In this document: positions 51,917-60,930 of the stretch, piece after piece
Layout: every line of letters starts with the position of its first letter
How positions within the stretch are numbered: the first letter of the stretch is position 1
Assembly: GCA_016715885.1 (NCBI GenBank)
Contig: JADJXL010000023.1
Span: 202,769 to 266,768 of the forward strand
Direction of reading: 5' to 3'
Length of the DNA: 64,000 bases
DNA from: Polyangiaceae bacterium
GTDB lineage: Bacteria; Myxococcota_A; Polyangia; Polyangiales; Polyangiaceae
The notes under the pieces: generated by a model
Database searches by the model: none
What the model was told of the DNA's origin: nothing
What the model saw: only the letters and a program-made list of their open reading frames with translations
Made by a program: the position numbers and the translations under genes

Positions 51917-52816
51917 TCAACTGCTGCCCCCGATGTTTACCGAATGGAACACGCGCATCCACCATGTTCCCTCAGGAAACGCTACATCGCGGTCTCCCGC
52001 GCACCATCGGTCCAGCGCTGCGCGATACGCCGCACGAAACGCCTTTACCGCGCGCGCTGCGGCAGCCGCAATGGCGCCGCAACCTCGACCTGCCGCAAAC
52101 GTCGGATTCAGCTTGCGCGTCGGCTCGGACGTCTTCGACCGTGTTTCCGTCGAAATCGTTGCCGCTCGTTTTGGCCCCAGCACGTTTTCCGGCGCAATGG
52201 TTTTTCGAGCCTCCTCCACCTCACGCTCCAATGCTTTCGCAACGTCGTCCCGAAATGCCTCCGCATCCGCTTCTGCAATCATCGGCGGTAGGTCGATAGG
52301 CAACTCCACCACCTCCGGCCACTTCGTTGCGTCGAAATATACCCTCGGAAGCCTCGTTTTCAGCACCGTTTGCCCAATGTCGGCCACGCGCGTTTTCGCC
52401 CCTGGCCATTCATCCGGATCGAGCACCGCCCCCGCTGCGACGGGATTCGCGAGCACGTACGCGATTTTCTCGACAATCGCTTTTCTCGACAATAATTCCA
52501 CGACGCTCGGTGCCTCGGAATCCCAAATCGAGCCTTCCCAGCGGCGGAGCACCTTCGTTCCCATTGCGACGAATCGATGGAAGTAGGCCAGGAAAAACGG
52601 GAGCATCCCGTGCGGATCCGTCACGACGAGGTGAATGTGCGTCGACATTGCGCAAAATGCATGCACCTTCACGCGGTAAACGCGCGCAGCGAGCGCCAAC
52701 GAATACTCGACGAGCTCCCTCATTTCATCATCGGGACGAAGCAAAAAATATCGACATATGGTGCGTCGCGTCACCATATAAGTCTTGTCGGGAAGAATCT
52801 TTCGAGCGTATGACAT
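51917..52816 (-). mobile_element. REP-associated tyrosine transposase (RAYT, Y1/IS200-like) gene
   Basis: 299 residues from ATG 52816 (GGAGCG upstream). The Y1_Tnp fold shows DKTYMVTRRTICRYFLLRP, VKVHAFCAMSTHIHLVVTDP with the H-x-H metal motif, and FHRFVAMGTKVLRRWEGSIWDSEAPS. A helix follows, ending YVLANPVAAG, where the nucleophilic Tyr is expected. The C-terminal 130 residues are a family-specific helical extension rich in Ala/Arg/Lys. RAYTs are single-copy, domesticated IS200-type enzymes associated with palindromic REP sequences. Here the palindromic CCGCCATGGCGG element lies about 110 bp upstream and a related half-copy about 330 bp downstream. Confidence 0.85.
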
Positions 52817-52918
52817 GTTTCGCTCCAGCTTGGTCCGGTTCGCACCTTGCGAATTCCGTGCCACGACCGGAACTGAACAATTTCAACATGTTACACACTT
52901 CTGGGGTTGGCGGATTCG

Positions 52919-52956
52919 CCCCGCCGCCACCCTCCGCCATGGCGGCCGCCAGGCAA
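52919..52956 (+). repeat. palindromic repeat family B, copy 1
   Basis: CCGCCACCCTCCGCCATGGCGG then CCGCCAGGCAA. The core CCGCCATGGCGG is a perfect palindrome. The same block recurs at 55407. It lies next to the RAYT gene and immediately before the RHS fragment. Confidence 0.75.
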
Positions 52957-53001
52957 AGTGAACACCATTACGGTATCCATTGACCTGCTCGGACGAACAC
53001 A

Positions 53002-53620
53002 TTGTACACGAAGTCTTGCGATGCGGGCGAGCGGTGGACCTTCACGAATGCCGTGGGAAATCCCATTCGAGTGTGGGACAGCCTTGATCACGTCATCCGG
53101 TCGGTTTACGACGAGCTGCATCGGCACACGGAGCTCTGCGCGGAGTGCACGATTTACGGCGAGGGGCAAACGGATCCCGAAGATTCGAACCTCCGCGGCA
53201 AGGTGTACCAAGTCAATGACCGAGCGGGCGTCGTGACGAACCATGAATATGATTTCAAGGGGAATTTGGTATCAACGCAGCGGCAGCTTGCGCAGGAGTA
53301 TATTACGCAGCTCGATTGGTCGGACACGGCGGCGCTGGAGATGGATATTTTTACTCAGGAAACCGTATACGATGCATTGAATAGGCCGACGAGAATCACG
53401 ACGCCCGATGGGAGCGTCGTAATTCCGGAGTACAACGAAGCAGGGTTGCTCGAAGGGGTCGAAGCGCATGTTCGTGGTGCGCCGACGCCAACGGTATTCG
53501 TCGACGATATCGAGTACGACGCCAAGGGACAACGTGAACGAATCGAATACGGCAATGGCAAGTTCACGCGAGAATGGAAGAGACTACCTTGGATGCCGTT
53601 GCCGAGTGCGTCAGTATTCC
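53002..53620 (+). pseudogene. RHS/YD-repeat protein fragment
   Basis: The frame encodes RHS-type text without a proper start: SVYDELHRHTEL, GKVYQVNDRAGVVTNHEYDFKGNLVSTQRQL, TVYDALNRPTRITTPDGSVVIPEYNEAGLLEGV, VDDIEYDAKGQRERIEYGNG. These are typical YD repeats of bacterial RHS/Tc-toxin-like shells. Full genes are thousands of bases long; only about 200 residues survive here. The left end abuts repeat B and the right end runs out of frame at about 53580, so it is a remnant left by recombination or insertion. Confidence 0.75.
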
Positions 53621-53866
53621 CTAACATATCACGGGAAAGACGTTTTGGTGACCAACGAAGCGCAAAACGATCCAATCATCGAAGTAATGGCCAATGCGGA
53701 CTGAGTGGCACAAGAACTCGTGAAAAAGGCGTGCATCGTTCGACCAGCAGATCCGGACGAGTTCCTAGCGAAACATGCGATAAAGTCATTCGCAACAATG
53801 CCCGGACCCCGAGATGAAACACGTCCTTGCGTGATCGAACCCAAAGGCACTAAAAAGAGACATGCG
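53606..53866 (+). pseudogene. remnant of an unrecognised coding sequence with in-frame stop
   Basis: Two stretches in one frame, separated only by TGA at 53702-53704, look like protein: QYSLTYHGKDVLVTNEAQND ... VMANAD before and VAQELVKKACIVRPADPDEF ... MPGPRDETRPCVIEPKG after. A TGG-to-TGA change would join them. No start is visible. It might be the tail and immunity-type neighbour of the RHS fragment, but there is no direct support. Confidence 0.35.
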
Positions 53867-55319
53867 CTTTTTCGAGATGCTCCTCGTGGTTGCCACGTTG
53901 CTCGCGCTTTTCGCCACGTTGCCCGTCAAAAATCCACGTCCACGTCTGTTGCTCGGCCTTTGGATAGGCTCGGTTCTTCTTGCCGCACTCCAGGCCCTCG
54001 TGGAAAAAAGTCGTTGGCAGCTTGGTTTCGTGTACGTGGTTCTTGGTCTCTTGGCCATTCCCACGTTCTTGACGTGGCGAAAGCGACATGAAGAGACATC
54101 TTCGGCAAAACGTCGACGTTGGCCCCGAATCGTCGCGGTCGTTCTGGGTACGCTGGGGATCCTCGTGTCGGGGCTTCTTGCGGCGCTTTTGCCGGTGTTT
54201 TCATTGCCTTCGCCCACGGGTCCGCATCCCGTTGGCGTCACGTCGTACGAATGGGTCGACCTCGAGCGTACCGACGAACATCTCGCGACGCCGTCGGGTC
54301 ATCGTCGCCTGGTCGTCAAAATCTGGTACCCAGCAGCCCCTTCGGATGCGTCGCATGAACTGTATCTCGACAAATCGCATGCAGAAGGGATCGCTCGAGA
54401 CTTCAAACTACCAGGGTTTGTTCTGAGCCATCTCGCACTCGTGCGCACGAATGCCCGTCGGGACGTTGCCCTTGCATCTGGAAACGAAAAGTTTCCCGTG
54501 GTGCTCTTTTCTCACGGTTATGCCATGGCCCCCGAGGTGTATGCGTTTGTCGTCGAGCAGCTCGCGAGCCATGGATATGTCGTGGTTTCCATATCGCATA
54601 CGTATGACGGCGCGTATGTCGTTTTTCGTGATGGAACCCATGCGTCGTTCCAACCGGCGGGAGATATGAAGCGAATGGACATCATGTTGAAGTCCATCGA
54701 GCCGCGTCTTTGGGTTTGGATGGCGGATGCTAGGTTTGTCTTGGACCAAGTCACGAAACTGAATACCTCGGAAGAGCGCTTCAAAGGACGGCTCGACCTG
54801 GAACACGTGGGGTATGCGGGGCATTCGTTTGGAGGTGCCACGGCGTATGCGGTTCACGCGGTGGATCCTCGATTCAAAGCCGCATTGAACATGGACGGAG
54901 CGCTTTTTGGCTCCCCCGAGCAGGCTCGACCCACACAGCCTTTCATGCTCATGAACGCGGATTACCAAAGCCTGACGGACGAAGACCTCGCGCGTGTCGG
55001 CATGAATCGAAAAGAGTTCGATGCATTTACCGGACAGCTCGAGAGCCATTGGGCTGCTTCGACGGAACCAACCAAGGGACCGCGTTATCGGGTGCGAATT
55101 GCAGGCACAACCCATGGGAGTTTTTCCGACCTTCCCTCGAGCGTCCCCGCCTTTTTTTCGGGGCCATTGCCGACGCTCGAGGCGTATCGACTGATCAATC
55201 AGTATTCGCTTGCGTTTTTCGATCAGTACCTCAAAGGTCAATCGAGCCCAGTTCTCGTGGGCCCAGCAGCGGATTCTGCCGTCGAGTTCACCTCCCATCC
55301 GGCAGCTCCCAATCCGTAG
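53862..55319 (+). CDS. membrane-anchored alpha/beta hydrolase (PAF-acetylhydrolase-like)
   Basis: 485 residues. Three N-terminal hydrophobic segments (LLVVATLLALFATLP, LLLGLWIGSVLLAALQAL, LGFVYVVLGLLAIP) and a fourth (IVAVVLGTLGILVSGLLAALLPVF) precede the hydrolase domain. The domain has FPVVLFSHGYAMAPEVYAFVVEQLASHGYVVVSISHTYDGAY (strand, oxyanion and lid region) and HVGYAGHSFGGATAYAV with the nucleophile Ser, then a later Asp (LMNADYQSL) and His (GTTHGSFSDLP). The pattern matches the PAF-AH/dienelactone hydrolase type. Substrate unknown. The gene lies between two copies of palindromic repeat B. Confidence 0.85.
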   Translation: MRFFEMLLVVATLLALFATLPVKNPRPRLLLGLWIGSVLLAALQALVEKSRWQLGFVYVVLGLLAIPTFLTWRKRHEETSSAKRRRWPRIVAVVLGTLGILVSGLLAALLPVFSLPSPTGPHPVGVTSYEWVDLERTDEHLATPSGHRRLVVKIWYPAAPSDASHELYLDKSHAEGIARDFKLPGFVLSHLALVRTNARRDVALASGNEKFPVVLFSHGYAMAPEVYAFVVEQLASHGYVVVSISHTYDGAYVVFRDGTHASFQPAGDMKRMDIMLKSIEPRLWVWMADARFVLDQVTKLNTSEERFKGRLDLEHVGYAGHSFGGATAYAVHAVDPRFKAALNMDGALFGSPEQARPTQPFMLMNADYQSLTDEDLARVGMNRKEFDAFTGQLESHWAASTEPTKGPRYRVRIAGTTHGSFSDLPSSVPAFFSGPLPTLEAYRLINQYSLAFFDQYLKGQSSPVLVGPAADSAVEFTSHPAAPNP

Positions 55320-55406
55320 GAGATCGGGCGAAAACGCGCGGGAAACCCCCACCCACGTTGGCGGCCTGTATGGCGCACCCCTGGCGGTAGGCTGGCGGGA
55401 CAAGCT

Positions 55407-55443
55407 GGCGGCCGCCACCCTCCGCCATGGCGGTCGCCACAGG
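55407..55443 (+). repeat. palindromic repeat family B, copy 2
   Basis: GGCGGCCGCCACCCTCCGCCATGGCGG then TCGCCACAGGCGG, sharing over 20 bases including the perfect palindrome CCGCCATGGCGG with the copy at 52919. About 130 bp upstream of the IS4-like transposase start. The remaining spacer up to 55586 shows no gene. Confidence 0.75.
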
Positions 55444-55586
55444 CGGCGCGTCAAGATTCGCTCGAATTGAACGGTCCATCCATCATCCGTCGCAAGACCT
55501 GGTCCTCCCCCGCTGCTATCTGAGCATTCATCGCATCTAGGTTTTTCCTGGGAATTTATAGCTCCTTTCGACTGCTCTCACCGGCG

Positions 55587-57004
55587 ATGATCATCGCAAG
55601 TCGGCAAGAGACACGGGAATGGGCGCACGAGGAATTCGGTCACGCGCAGCTTGGCGACGCACGGCGCACGCTTCGTCTGGTTCGGATGGCAGCGGAGGCT
55701 GCGAGGCATCCCGGCGGGACGGTCTTGGACGTTTTTCGTTCGCACGCCGAGCGGCAAGGAGCATATGATTTCCTGGCGAATCCGCATATTCGAGAGAGTG
55801 ATATCCTCGACGCAATCGCCATGGCGACCGCTGGCCGATGCGAGGGGCAGCCGTTCGTTTTCGTCACCGTTGATGGCACGAGCCTTCGGCTGACCGATCG
55901 AAAATACACGAAAGACTTCGGTGCCATCGGCACCACGAAGCTTGGCGCTCGCGGGCTCAAGGTCATCCATTCCTATGCGGTTTCCTCTGATGGTGTGCCG
56001 CTCGGGATCGTCGACCAGCAATGGTGGAACCGTGTGCCACAGAAAAACGCAATGACTGCCGTCGTCGTGTGGTTGCAGAGAAAGAGACACGCCATTGGCT
56101 CCGCACGATCGAGGCGAGCAACGAGCGGCTGGCGGCATCGAAAACGCGATTATGGTTCCAAATAGACCGCGAAGGCGACCGCTATGCGACACTCAAATCG
56201 CTCCATGACACCGGGCAATGGTTTACGGCCCGTTCGACCTATGGATCTCGTTTCGTTCGGAATGGCAGGCGCAAGGAGCGCCTTGCCGAAGTCCTCGCAC
56301 GAACGCCACCACGTGGGACCTATCGGCTATTCGTACGATCGCGGGATGACCGAAAAGGAAGAATGGCCACGCTGCGCATTCACACGACATCGGTGGTGCT
56401 CGATATGTTCGAGCGAGCCACCCGTGAGCGATACCTCCTGCCGGTGAATATCGTTGACGTGCACGAAATGGGCACGATACCTGATGGCGAAGAGCCGATT
56501 CATTGGCGGCTCATGACGAATCACTCAATCGATACGGATGAGGACGTGGCGCTCGTGTTGTACGGGTATACGCAGCGCTGGCGAATCGAGGATCTGCACA
56601 AAACGTGGAAGTCAGGGGCCTGCCGAGTGGAAGATACGCAGCTACGTTCGACCCGGCGTGTTATAAAGTGGGCGATGATCATGGCCGCAACTGCCGCCCG
56701 TATTGAGCGTATCAAGCTGCTCGCCCGCACCGACCCATTACAGCCCGCGTCTATCGAGTTTGGACCTCACGAAATCGCGGCGACTCTTCTCATGAAGCGA
56801 AAATACAAAAAACAAACCGAGACGATCCCTGAATCAATGCCCACCATTGGCCAATTCACGATATGGCTGGCGGAACTCGGCGGGTACATGGGCAAGTCTT
56901 CCGGCGGGCCACCAGGCTCCATCACGATCCAGCGGGGTTTGGATTTCATCCTGCCGATCGCCGCGGCACTGGCTGCGATCGAGGACGAACGGAAGATGCG
57001 ATGA
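55587..57004 (+). mobile_element. IS4-family (Tn5-like) transposase, frameshifted
   Basis: Codons from 55587 give the Tn5-type N-terminal DNA-binding part (REWAHEEFGHAQLGDARRTLRLVRMA, GTVLDVFRSHAERQGAYDFLAN) and the first catalytic Asp (FVTVDGTSL). At about 56040, in CAGAAAAACGC, the sense moves one base back and continues as EKRNDCRRRVVAEKETRHWL, the second Asp (QIDREGDRYATL) and the Glu in YTQRWRIEDLHKTWKSG, ending at 57004. The joined length of about 472 residues equals Tn5 transposase. The A5 run could be a -1 frameshift site, a mutation or a sequencing error. Inverted terminal repeats were not found by eye. Confidence 0.82.
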
Positions 57005-57110
57005 ATGCTCAGCCGCTGCTATGGACACCCTTTCTGCGCGAAGATGCGCGAGGAGAGTTCGATGGCAAAGCGACGAATCATCTCCAGAAAATACCGAACA
57101 GCCGGACGCC

Positions 57111-57380
57111 TGAGTTTTTTCTCTCGCCATGAGACGCCCATCGACCGTCAGTGTGAGTTTTTTCTCTCCGCAAAGCCTACCCATCGACCTCGCGTCTGAG
57201 TTTTTTCTCTCCTGCAAGGTCGCCCATCGACCGTTGGGCTGAGTTTTTTCTTTATCGGGAGGCTGCTCATCGACCGTTGGACTGAGTTTTTTCTCTGCTG
57301 GAAGGGTGCTCGTCGACCTCCAAGTTGAGTTTTTTCTCTGCCCGGAGGTCATCGATCGACCAGGGCCCTGAGTTTTTTCT
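57111..57380 (+). repeat. tandem array with an exact 43-bp period
   Basis: TGAGTTTTTTCT starts at 57111, 57154, 57197, 57240, 57283, 57326 and 57369, an unbroken 43-bp spacing. Each unit has a constant head (TGAGTTTTTTCTCT), about 13 variable bases, a second constant block (close to CCCATCGACC) and about 7 variable bases. The period is not a multiple of three, so the array is not a coding repeat. It starts about 107 bp after the IS4-like transposase stop. Confidence 0.9.
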
Positions 57381-57381
57381 T

Positions 57382-57718
57382 GGCCGAGGCTTCGTGGCGC
57401 TGTCGATGCTCGATCCGCAGAATTCGCTTGACATTTGATTCGGCCGAGAAACCAGGCAATTTATCATTGATGTGCGCGCATCTGTCCACACGCACCGAAG
57501 GCCATCGGCCACCATCTCGTAGCGCGCCTCGCCTTCGCAAAAAATCGACATGGGCCCGAAAGGATGTGGTCTTCTCGCTGCCCTACCACGCGCTCGATGG
57601 ACCGCAGCGAGCCCATCCGAATGAAGCGCGTGTGCTGTTTTGCCTCCCCGTGAAATCAATGGCTTCACCGCCGTCGCTTTCGGCGGGCAGTTTCGGCGTC
57701 TTCTGCCATTGCATCGCT
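57382..57718 (+). other. non-coding stretch between the tandem array and the duplicated gene
   Basis: About 340 bp in which no frame is convincing and no known element is visible. Base composition is lower in GC than the chromosomal part of the window. Confidence 0.3.
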
Positions 57719-58246
57719 TTAGTTCGAAGGGCCGTGCTTGGACGTTATCGTTTTGATGTCCGCCGCGAGTCGCTTTTCGAGGCTATCGCGGAAGGCCTGG
57801 ACCTCTTCCATGTAAGCCATTAACTCCCGCTCGAACTCGCCGATGATCTCCGTCTTATCGAAGCTCTCTCGCAGCGCGATGATTTTTTCGAATGGTATCG
57901 GCTGCTCGTTTCCCTCCATGAGCTGCTCGAACGCTTCCTTGTTGGCGATGACCTCGTCGAGGACAGCCTTCATTTGCTCATCTTGTGCGGTACTGATTGG
58001 TTGAATACGTGCGCGCTGCTCCGGCGTCAACGGCTTGCGAAGCAATGGGAGGCTGGCGAGCATTTGCTCGAGCGCGACTCTGTCAGCCTCGGTATCGAGA
58101 TTGGGGATGGTCGGGATGGGAGCGTTTTCCAGCGTCATGCCAGCCTTGACTGCGAGCGCGGAACGCATCTGGCGGATTTGCGCGATGGCACGATCCACAC
58201 GGCGGCGAAGTTCGGGGATGGATATCGCGGCGAGTTCTTCGAGCAT
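57719..58246 (-). CDS. helical protein of unknown function, duplicated (copy 1)
   Basis: 175 residues from ATG 58246 (MLEELAAISIPELRRRVDRA). Mostly helical with a Pro-rich centre (PIPTIPNLDTEADRVALEQM, LTPEQRARIQPISTAQDEQM) and a charged C-terminal part (FDKTEIIGEFERELMAYMEEVQAFRDSLEKRL). No family recognised. It is followed on the same strand by nothing obvious and lies just downstream of the ATPase/nuclease gene. A near-identical copy lies on the other side of that gene at 59893. The pairing with the ATPase suggests an accessory or regulatory partner (inference). Confidence 0.7.
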   Translation of the reverse strand: MLEELAAISIPELRRRVDRAIAQIRQMRSALAVKAGMTLENAPIPTIPNLDTEADRVALEQMLASLPLLRKPLTPEQRARIQPISTAQDEQMKAVLDEVIANKEAFEQLMEGNEQPIPFEKIIALRESFDKTEIIGEFERELMAYMEEVQAFRDSLEKRLAADIKTITSKHGPSN

Positions 58247-58311
58247 GGGGCCATCATGCCAAAAGGATGTGGGACTTGCGAGTCATCTGCGGCGAATCTT
58301 CGAAACGCGAG
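57766..58311 (-). repeat. 546-bp direct repeat, copy 1
   Basis: Matches 59979-60524 base for base with scattered substitutions and no length change. It covers nearly all of the 175-residue gene plus about 65 bp upstream of its start. The homology begins at CGAGTCG in both copies and ends at CGAAACGCGAGC. Confidence 0.9.
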
Positions 58312-58325
58312 CAAACGGCCTTGGC

Positions 58326-59885
58326 TCAACACCCCACGAGCCGAATATGCTTTCCCGCGTGATCGACCTCACGCACGAAGAGCTTGTCGTTCCAAGCAAC
58401 CTCTTTGCGCATGTCGAACATGACCATCCATCCATCGCTTTCGCCCAAGCGATCGAGGTATCCGGCGACCTGATCGAGCGCACGGGTTTCTGTCTCGGAG
58501 TCGCGACGAATCTTCACTTCGATCGCGTGACGTTCGTCCTTCCAGAAAATAAGCAAATCGAGCGCCTTGCGCCCCAAACCATATTCGCGCGTGATGCGTC
58601 CGCCGCCATTGATGATGCGCTGCAGGAACGCCATCAGCATCAAATGAGGACCTGATTCCCGATAACTGAACCCCTCGGCAGCCAAATGGCCATCCTCGCG
58701 CCAGAACATTTGCCAATCCTGCATGAGCTTGCCCATGTCGAGCGATCCGTCCGGGCGCACGTACCATGCCGTTTGCTGCGGCAACGTCACTTGCTGCGCA
58801 TACGTGAGAGTTCTGGGAATGACTTCACGATAGATGGGATTGGCAATTTCGATGCCTCCAGCGCGTTTGCGGAGCAAACCAAGCCCAACGCAATACGCAA
58901 TGTCGTCGTCGAGCATGTCGCCGTCGGGTAGAGCGCCTTCGAGCATGGGATCCAGGATTCTGCGGACGCGCGGTTCGCGTAGCCTTGCCACGAGCGAATC
59001 GATGTGGCTGCGCCGCTCGATGATGATGGTCTCCTTTGCCGCCTCGACGTCTTCGACCGTAATGGGAATGGCGCGGTCTTCGACGTCGTAGTTCACGATT
59101 TGATCGGCGAGTGCATTGGTGAGCCATGGATGACCCTGTCCCAATTCATAGATTTTGGCGACGGCCTCCGGCAAGAACACCTGTCCGGTCTCGTCGGTGT
59201 GTTGCTGCAAGAGCTCGGCGACTTCGCTCTCGGTGAAAGGGTCGAGGGTTGCGGGTTTGGCGGTAATGTTGAAAGGCGAGCTCGTGCCGAGCCAAGCGAG
59301 GACTCGTCGGTCCTCTTCGCGCAAGGCATAGTCGCGGACTTGGCGTTGCCCCACGAGCACGACGCTGGCAGGAAAGGGGGATTTGCTACGGTTGATGTAA
59401 CCATCCCGAAGTTGCGTGAGAAAAGAGACCATGGCCTCGCCGACCAACCCGTCGGCCTCGTCGAAGAAAATGACCCAGCGTTTGTCGTCGCGAGCTGCGA
59501 GGTCGGATAAACAATGCAAAATTGCGGTTTGTGGAATCGACACGAGTTCGTCGATGCGTGTCCTATCGAGTGGTTGGAAGGGTGGCTCGAGCGATTTGCA
59601 GACAGAGGCGATTTTGTCCAAGACGACACGAAACGCCGTGGCAGGATCCGGTTGCTCGCGAGCGGTCTGGATGTCGACCCAAAGAGCGTGCCAGTCGCCG
59701 GTGGCGTTGTAGTGGTCTTCGAGCCATCGAGCGCAGGTCGTTTTGCCCGTCTGTCGTCCGGCAGTGAGGGTGAAATACTTGTGCTCCTCGATGAACTTCA
59801 TGACGAGCTTCAACCGCCGCTCGGGAGGAAGCATGTAGTGTTCGCCGGGATTGCACGGACCGGCGGTATTGAACGAGGGGCGCAT
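58326..59885 (-). CDS. AAA ATPase with C-terminal PD-(D/E)XK nuclease-like domain
   Basis: 519 residues. The N-terminal P-loop is FTLTAGRQTGKTTCARWL (near residue 45), Walker B is WVIFFDEADGL, and a sensor-like VVLVGQRQVRDYAL follows. This is the AAA_35/ORC-like ATPase type seen in bacterial mobile and defence loci. A winged-helix-like middle (DDDIAYCVGLGLLRKR, EIANPIYREVIPR) leads to a C-terminal domain with GGGRITREYGLGRKALDLLIFWKDERHAIEVKI, carrying the D-x(n)-E-V-K signature of a PD-(D/E)XK nuclease. It is flanked by the two copies of the 546-bp repeat. Function unproven; DNA targeting in element maintenance or defence is plausible. Confidence 0.82.
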   Translation of the reverse strand: MRPSFNTAGPCNPGEHYMLPPERRLKLVMKFIEEHKYFTLTAGRQTGKTTCARWLEDHYNATGDWHALWVDIQTAREQPDPATAFRVVLDKIASVCKSLEPPFQPLDRTRIDELVSIPQTAILHCLSDLAARDDKRWVIFFDEADGLVGEAMVSFLTQLRDGYINRSKSPFPASVVLVGQRQVRDYALREEDRRVLAWLGTSSPFNITAKPATLDPFTESEVAELLQQHTDETGQVFLPEAVAKIYELGQGHPWLTNALADQIVNYDVEDRAIPITVEDVEAAKETIIIERRSHIDSLVARLREPRVRRILDPMLEGALPDGDMLDDDIAYCVGLGLLRKRAGGIEIANPIYREVIPRTLTYAQQVTLPQQTAWYVRPDGSLDMGKLMQDWQMFWREDGHLAAEGFSYRESGPHLMLMAFLQRIINGGGRITREYGLGRKALDLLIFWKDERHAIEVKIRRDSETETRALDQVAGYLDRLGESDGWMVMFDMRKEVAWNDKLFVREVDHAGKHIRLVGC

Positions 59886-59892
59886 GATGGGG

Positions 59893-60411
59893 TTACATTA
59901 GTCCAAACCGGTCGAGGCGTCCAGCGTGGAGACGACGATGCGTCACGCCACGCTCGCCCAATTCAACGAAATGCAACTCGAGTCGTTTTTCGAGGTCATC
60001 GCGGAAGGCCTGGACCTCTTCCATGTAAGCCATTAACTCTCGCTCGAACTCGCCGATCATCTCCGTCTTATCGAAGCTCTCTCGCAGTTCGATGATTTTT
60101 TCGAATGGTATCGGCTGCTCGTCTCCCTCCATGAGCTGCTCGAACGCTTCCTTGTTGGCGATGACCTCGTCGAGGACAGCCTTCATTTGCTCATCTTGTG
60201 CGGTACTGATTGGTTGAATACGTGCGCGCTGCTCCGGCGTCAACGGCTTGCGAAGCAATGGGAGGCTGGCCATCATTTGCTCGAGCGCGACTCTGTCAGC
60301 CTCGGTATCGAGATTGGGGATGGTCGGGATGGGAGCGTTTTCCAGCGTCATGCCAGCCTTGACTGCGAGCGCGGAACGCATAAGGCGGATTTGCGCGATG
60401 GCACGATCCAC
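59893..60411 (-). CDS. helical protein of unknown function, duplicated (copy 2, original start codon lost)
   Basis: Same protein as at 57719 with a few substitutions (RQM to RLM, EGN to EGD, TEIIGE to TEMIGE). In copy 1 the start is ATG; the corresponding codon here (about 60459) is ATA, so translation would have to use GTG 60411 or another weak codon and would lose the first 16 residues. The C-terminus also differs after LEKRLE because the duplicated DNA ends there (tail ELHFVELGERG). It is probably the decaying copy of the pair. It lies upstream of the ATPase/nuclease gene with only 7 bp between them. Confidence 0.55.
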   Translation of the reverse strand: MDRAIAQIRLMRSALAVKAGMTLENAPIPTIPNLDTEADRVALEQMMASLPLLRKPLTPEQRARIQPISTAQDEQMKAVLDEVIANKEAFEQLMEGDEQPIPFEKIIELRESFDKTEMIGEFERELMAYMEEVQAFRDDLEKRLELHFVELGERGVTHRRLHAGRLDRFGLM

Positions 60412-60524
60412 ACCGCGGCGAAGTTCGGGGATGGATATTGCGGCGAGTTCTTCGAGTATGGGGCCATCATGCCAAAAGGATGTGGGACTTGCGAGTCACC
60501 TGCGGCGAATCTTCGAAACGCGAG
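59979..60524 (-). repeat. 546-bp direct repeat, copy 2
   Basis: Second copy of the block at 57766-58311, same orientation and equal length, offset by 2213 bp. One of its substitutions is the ATG-to-ATA change at the ancestral start codon of the encoded protein. Confidence 0.9.
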
Positions 60525-60930
60525 CGAGAGCAGCGCCCCAAGGCACCCGCGCTCGTTTCGGCGGATCGCGCGCCAAAAGGCCTGCTCGCGCCAAGCCTAC
60601 TCGGATCAACAAGGCTTGTCCCTAGGTCGGTGCGCGGAAGCACCAACCAAAAACGTGCCGCTTGACGCGCTGCATCTCGCGCCACGTCCATTGGGCTGTC
60701 CTTCTTATCGAAACTCGTCTAGATGGGTGAGCCATCGAGAATCGCGATCGACAGGGAAAACGTGTTGATTTCGCGTGTCGACAGGGGCACCTTGGCGACG
60801 TTGTCGCAAATCTTGGTTTGGGAGAACCTCACCGTCAGAAGCTTGGGCCTTTGCCGGATGAAATTGTGTGAGCAAACATGCCAGCATCAAACTGTTGCGG
60901 TGCGAATTCTTTTTAGGGGGCACGGTGGCC
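60525..60930 (+). other. non-coding stretch
   Basis: About 400 bp with no convincing gene on either strand, AT-richer from about 60720 onward. It probably belongs to eroded mobile DNA. Confidence 0.3.

Noticed and set aside
57111..57380. The 43-bp array as a CRISPR
   Set aside because: The constant block is only 12-14 bp, the second block is inside the would-be spacer, spacers would be far too short, and there are no cas genes nearby.
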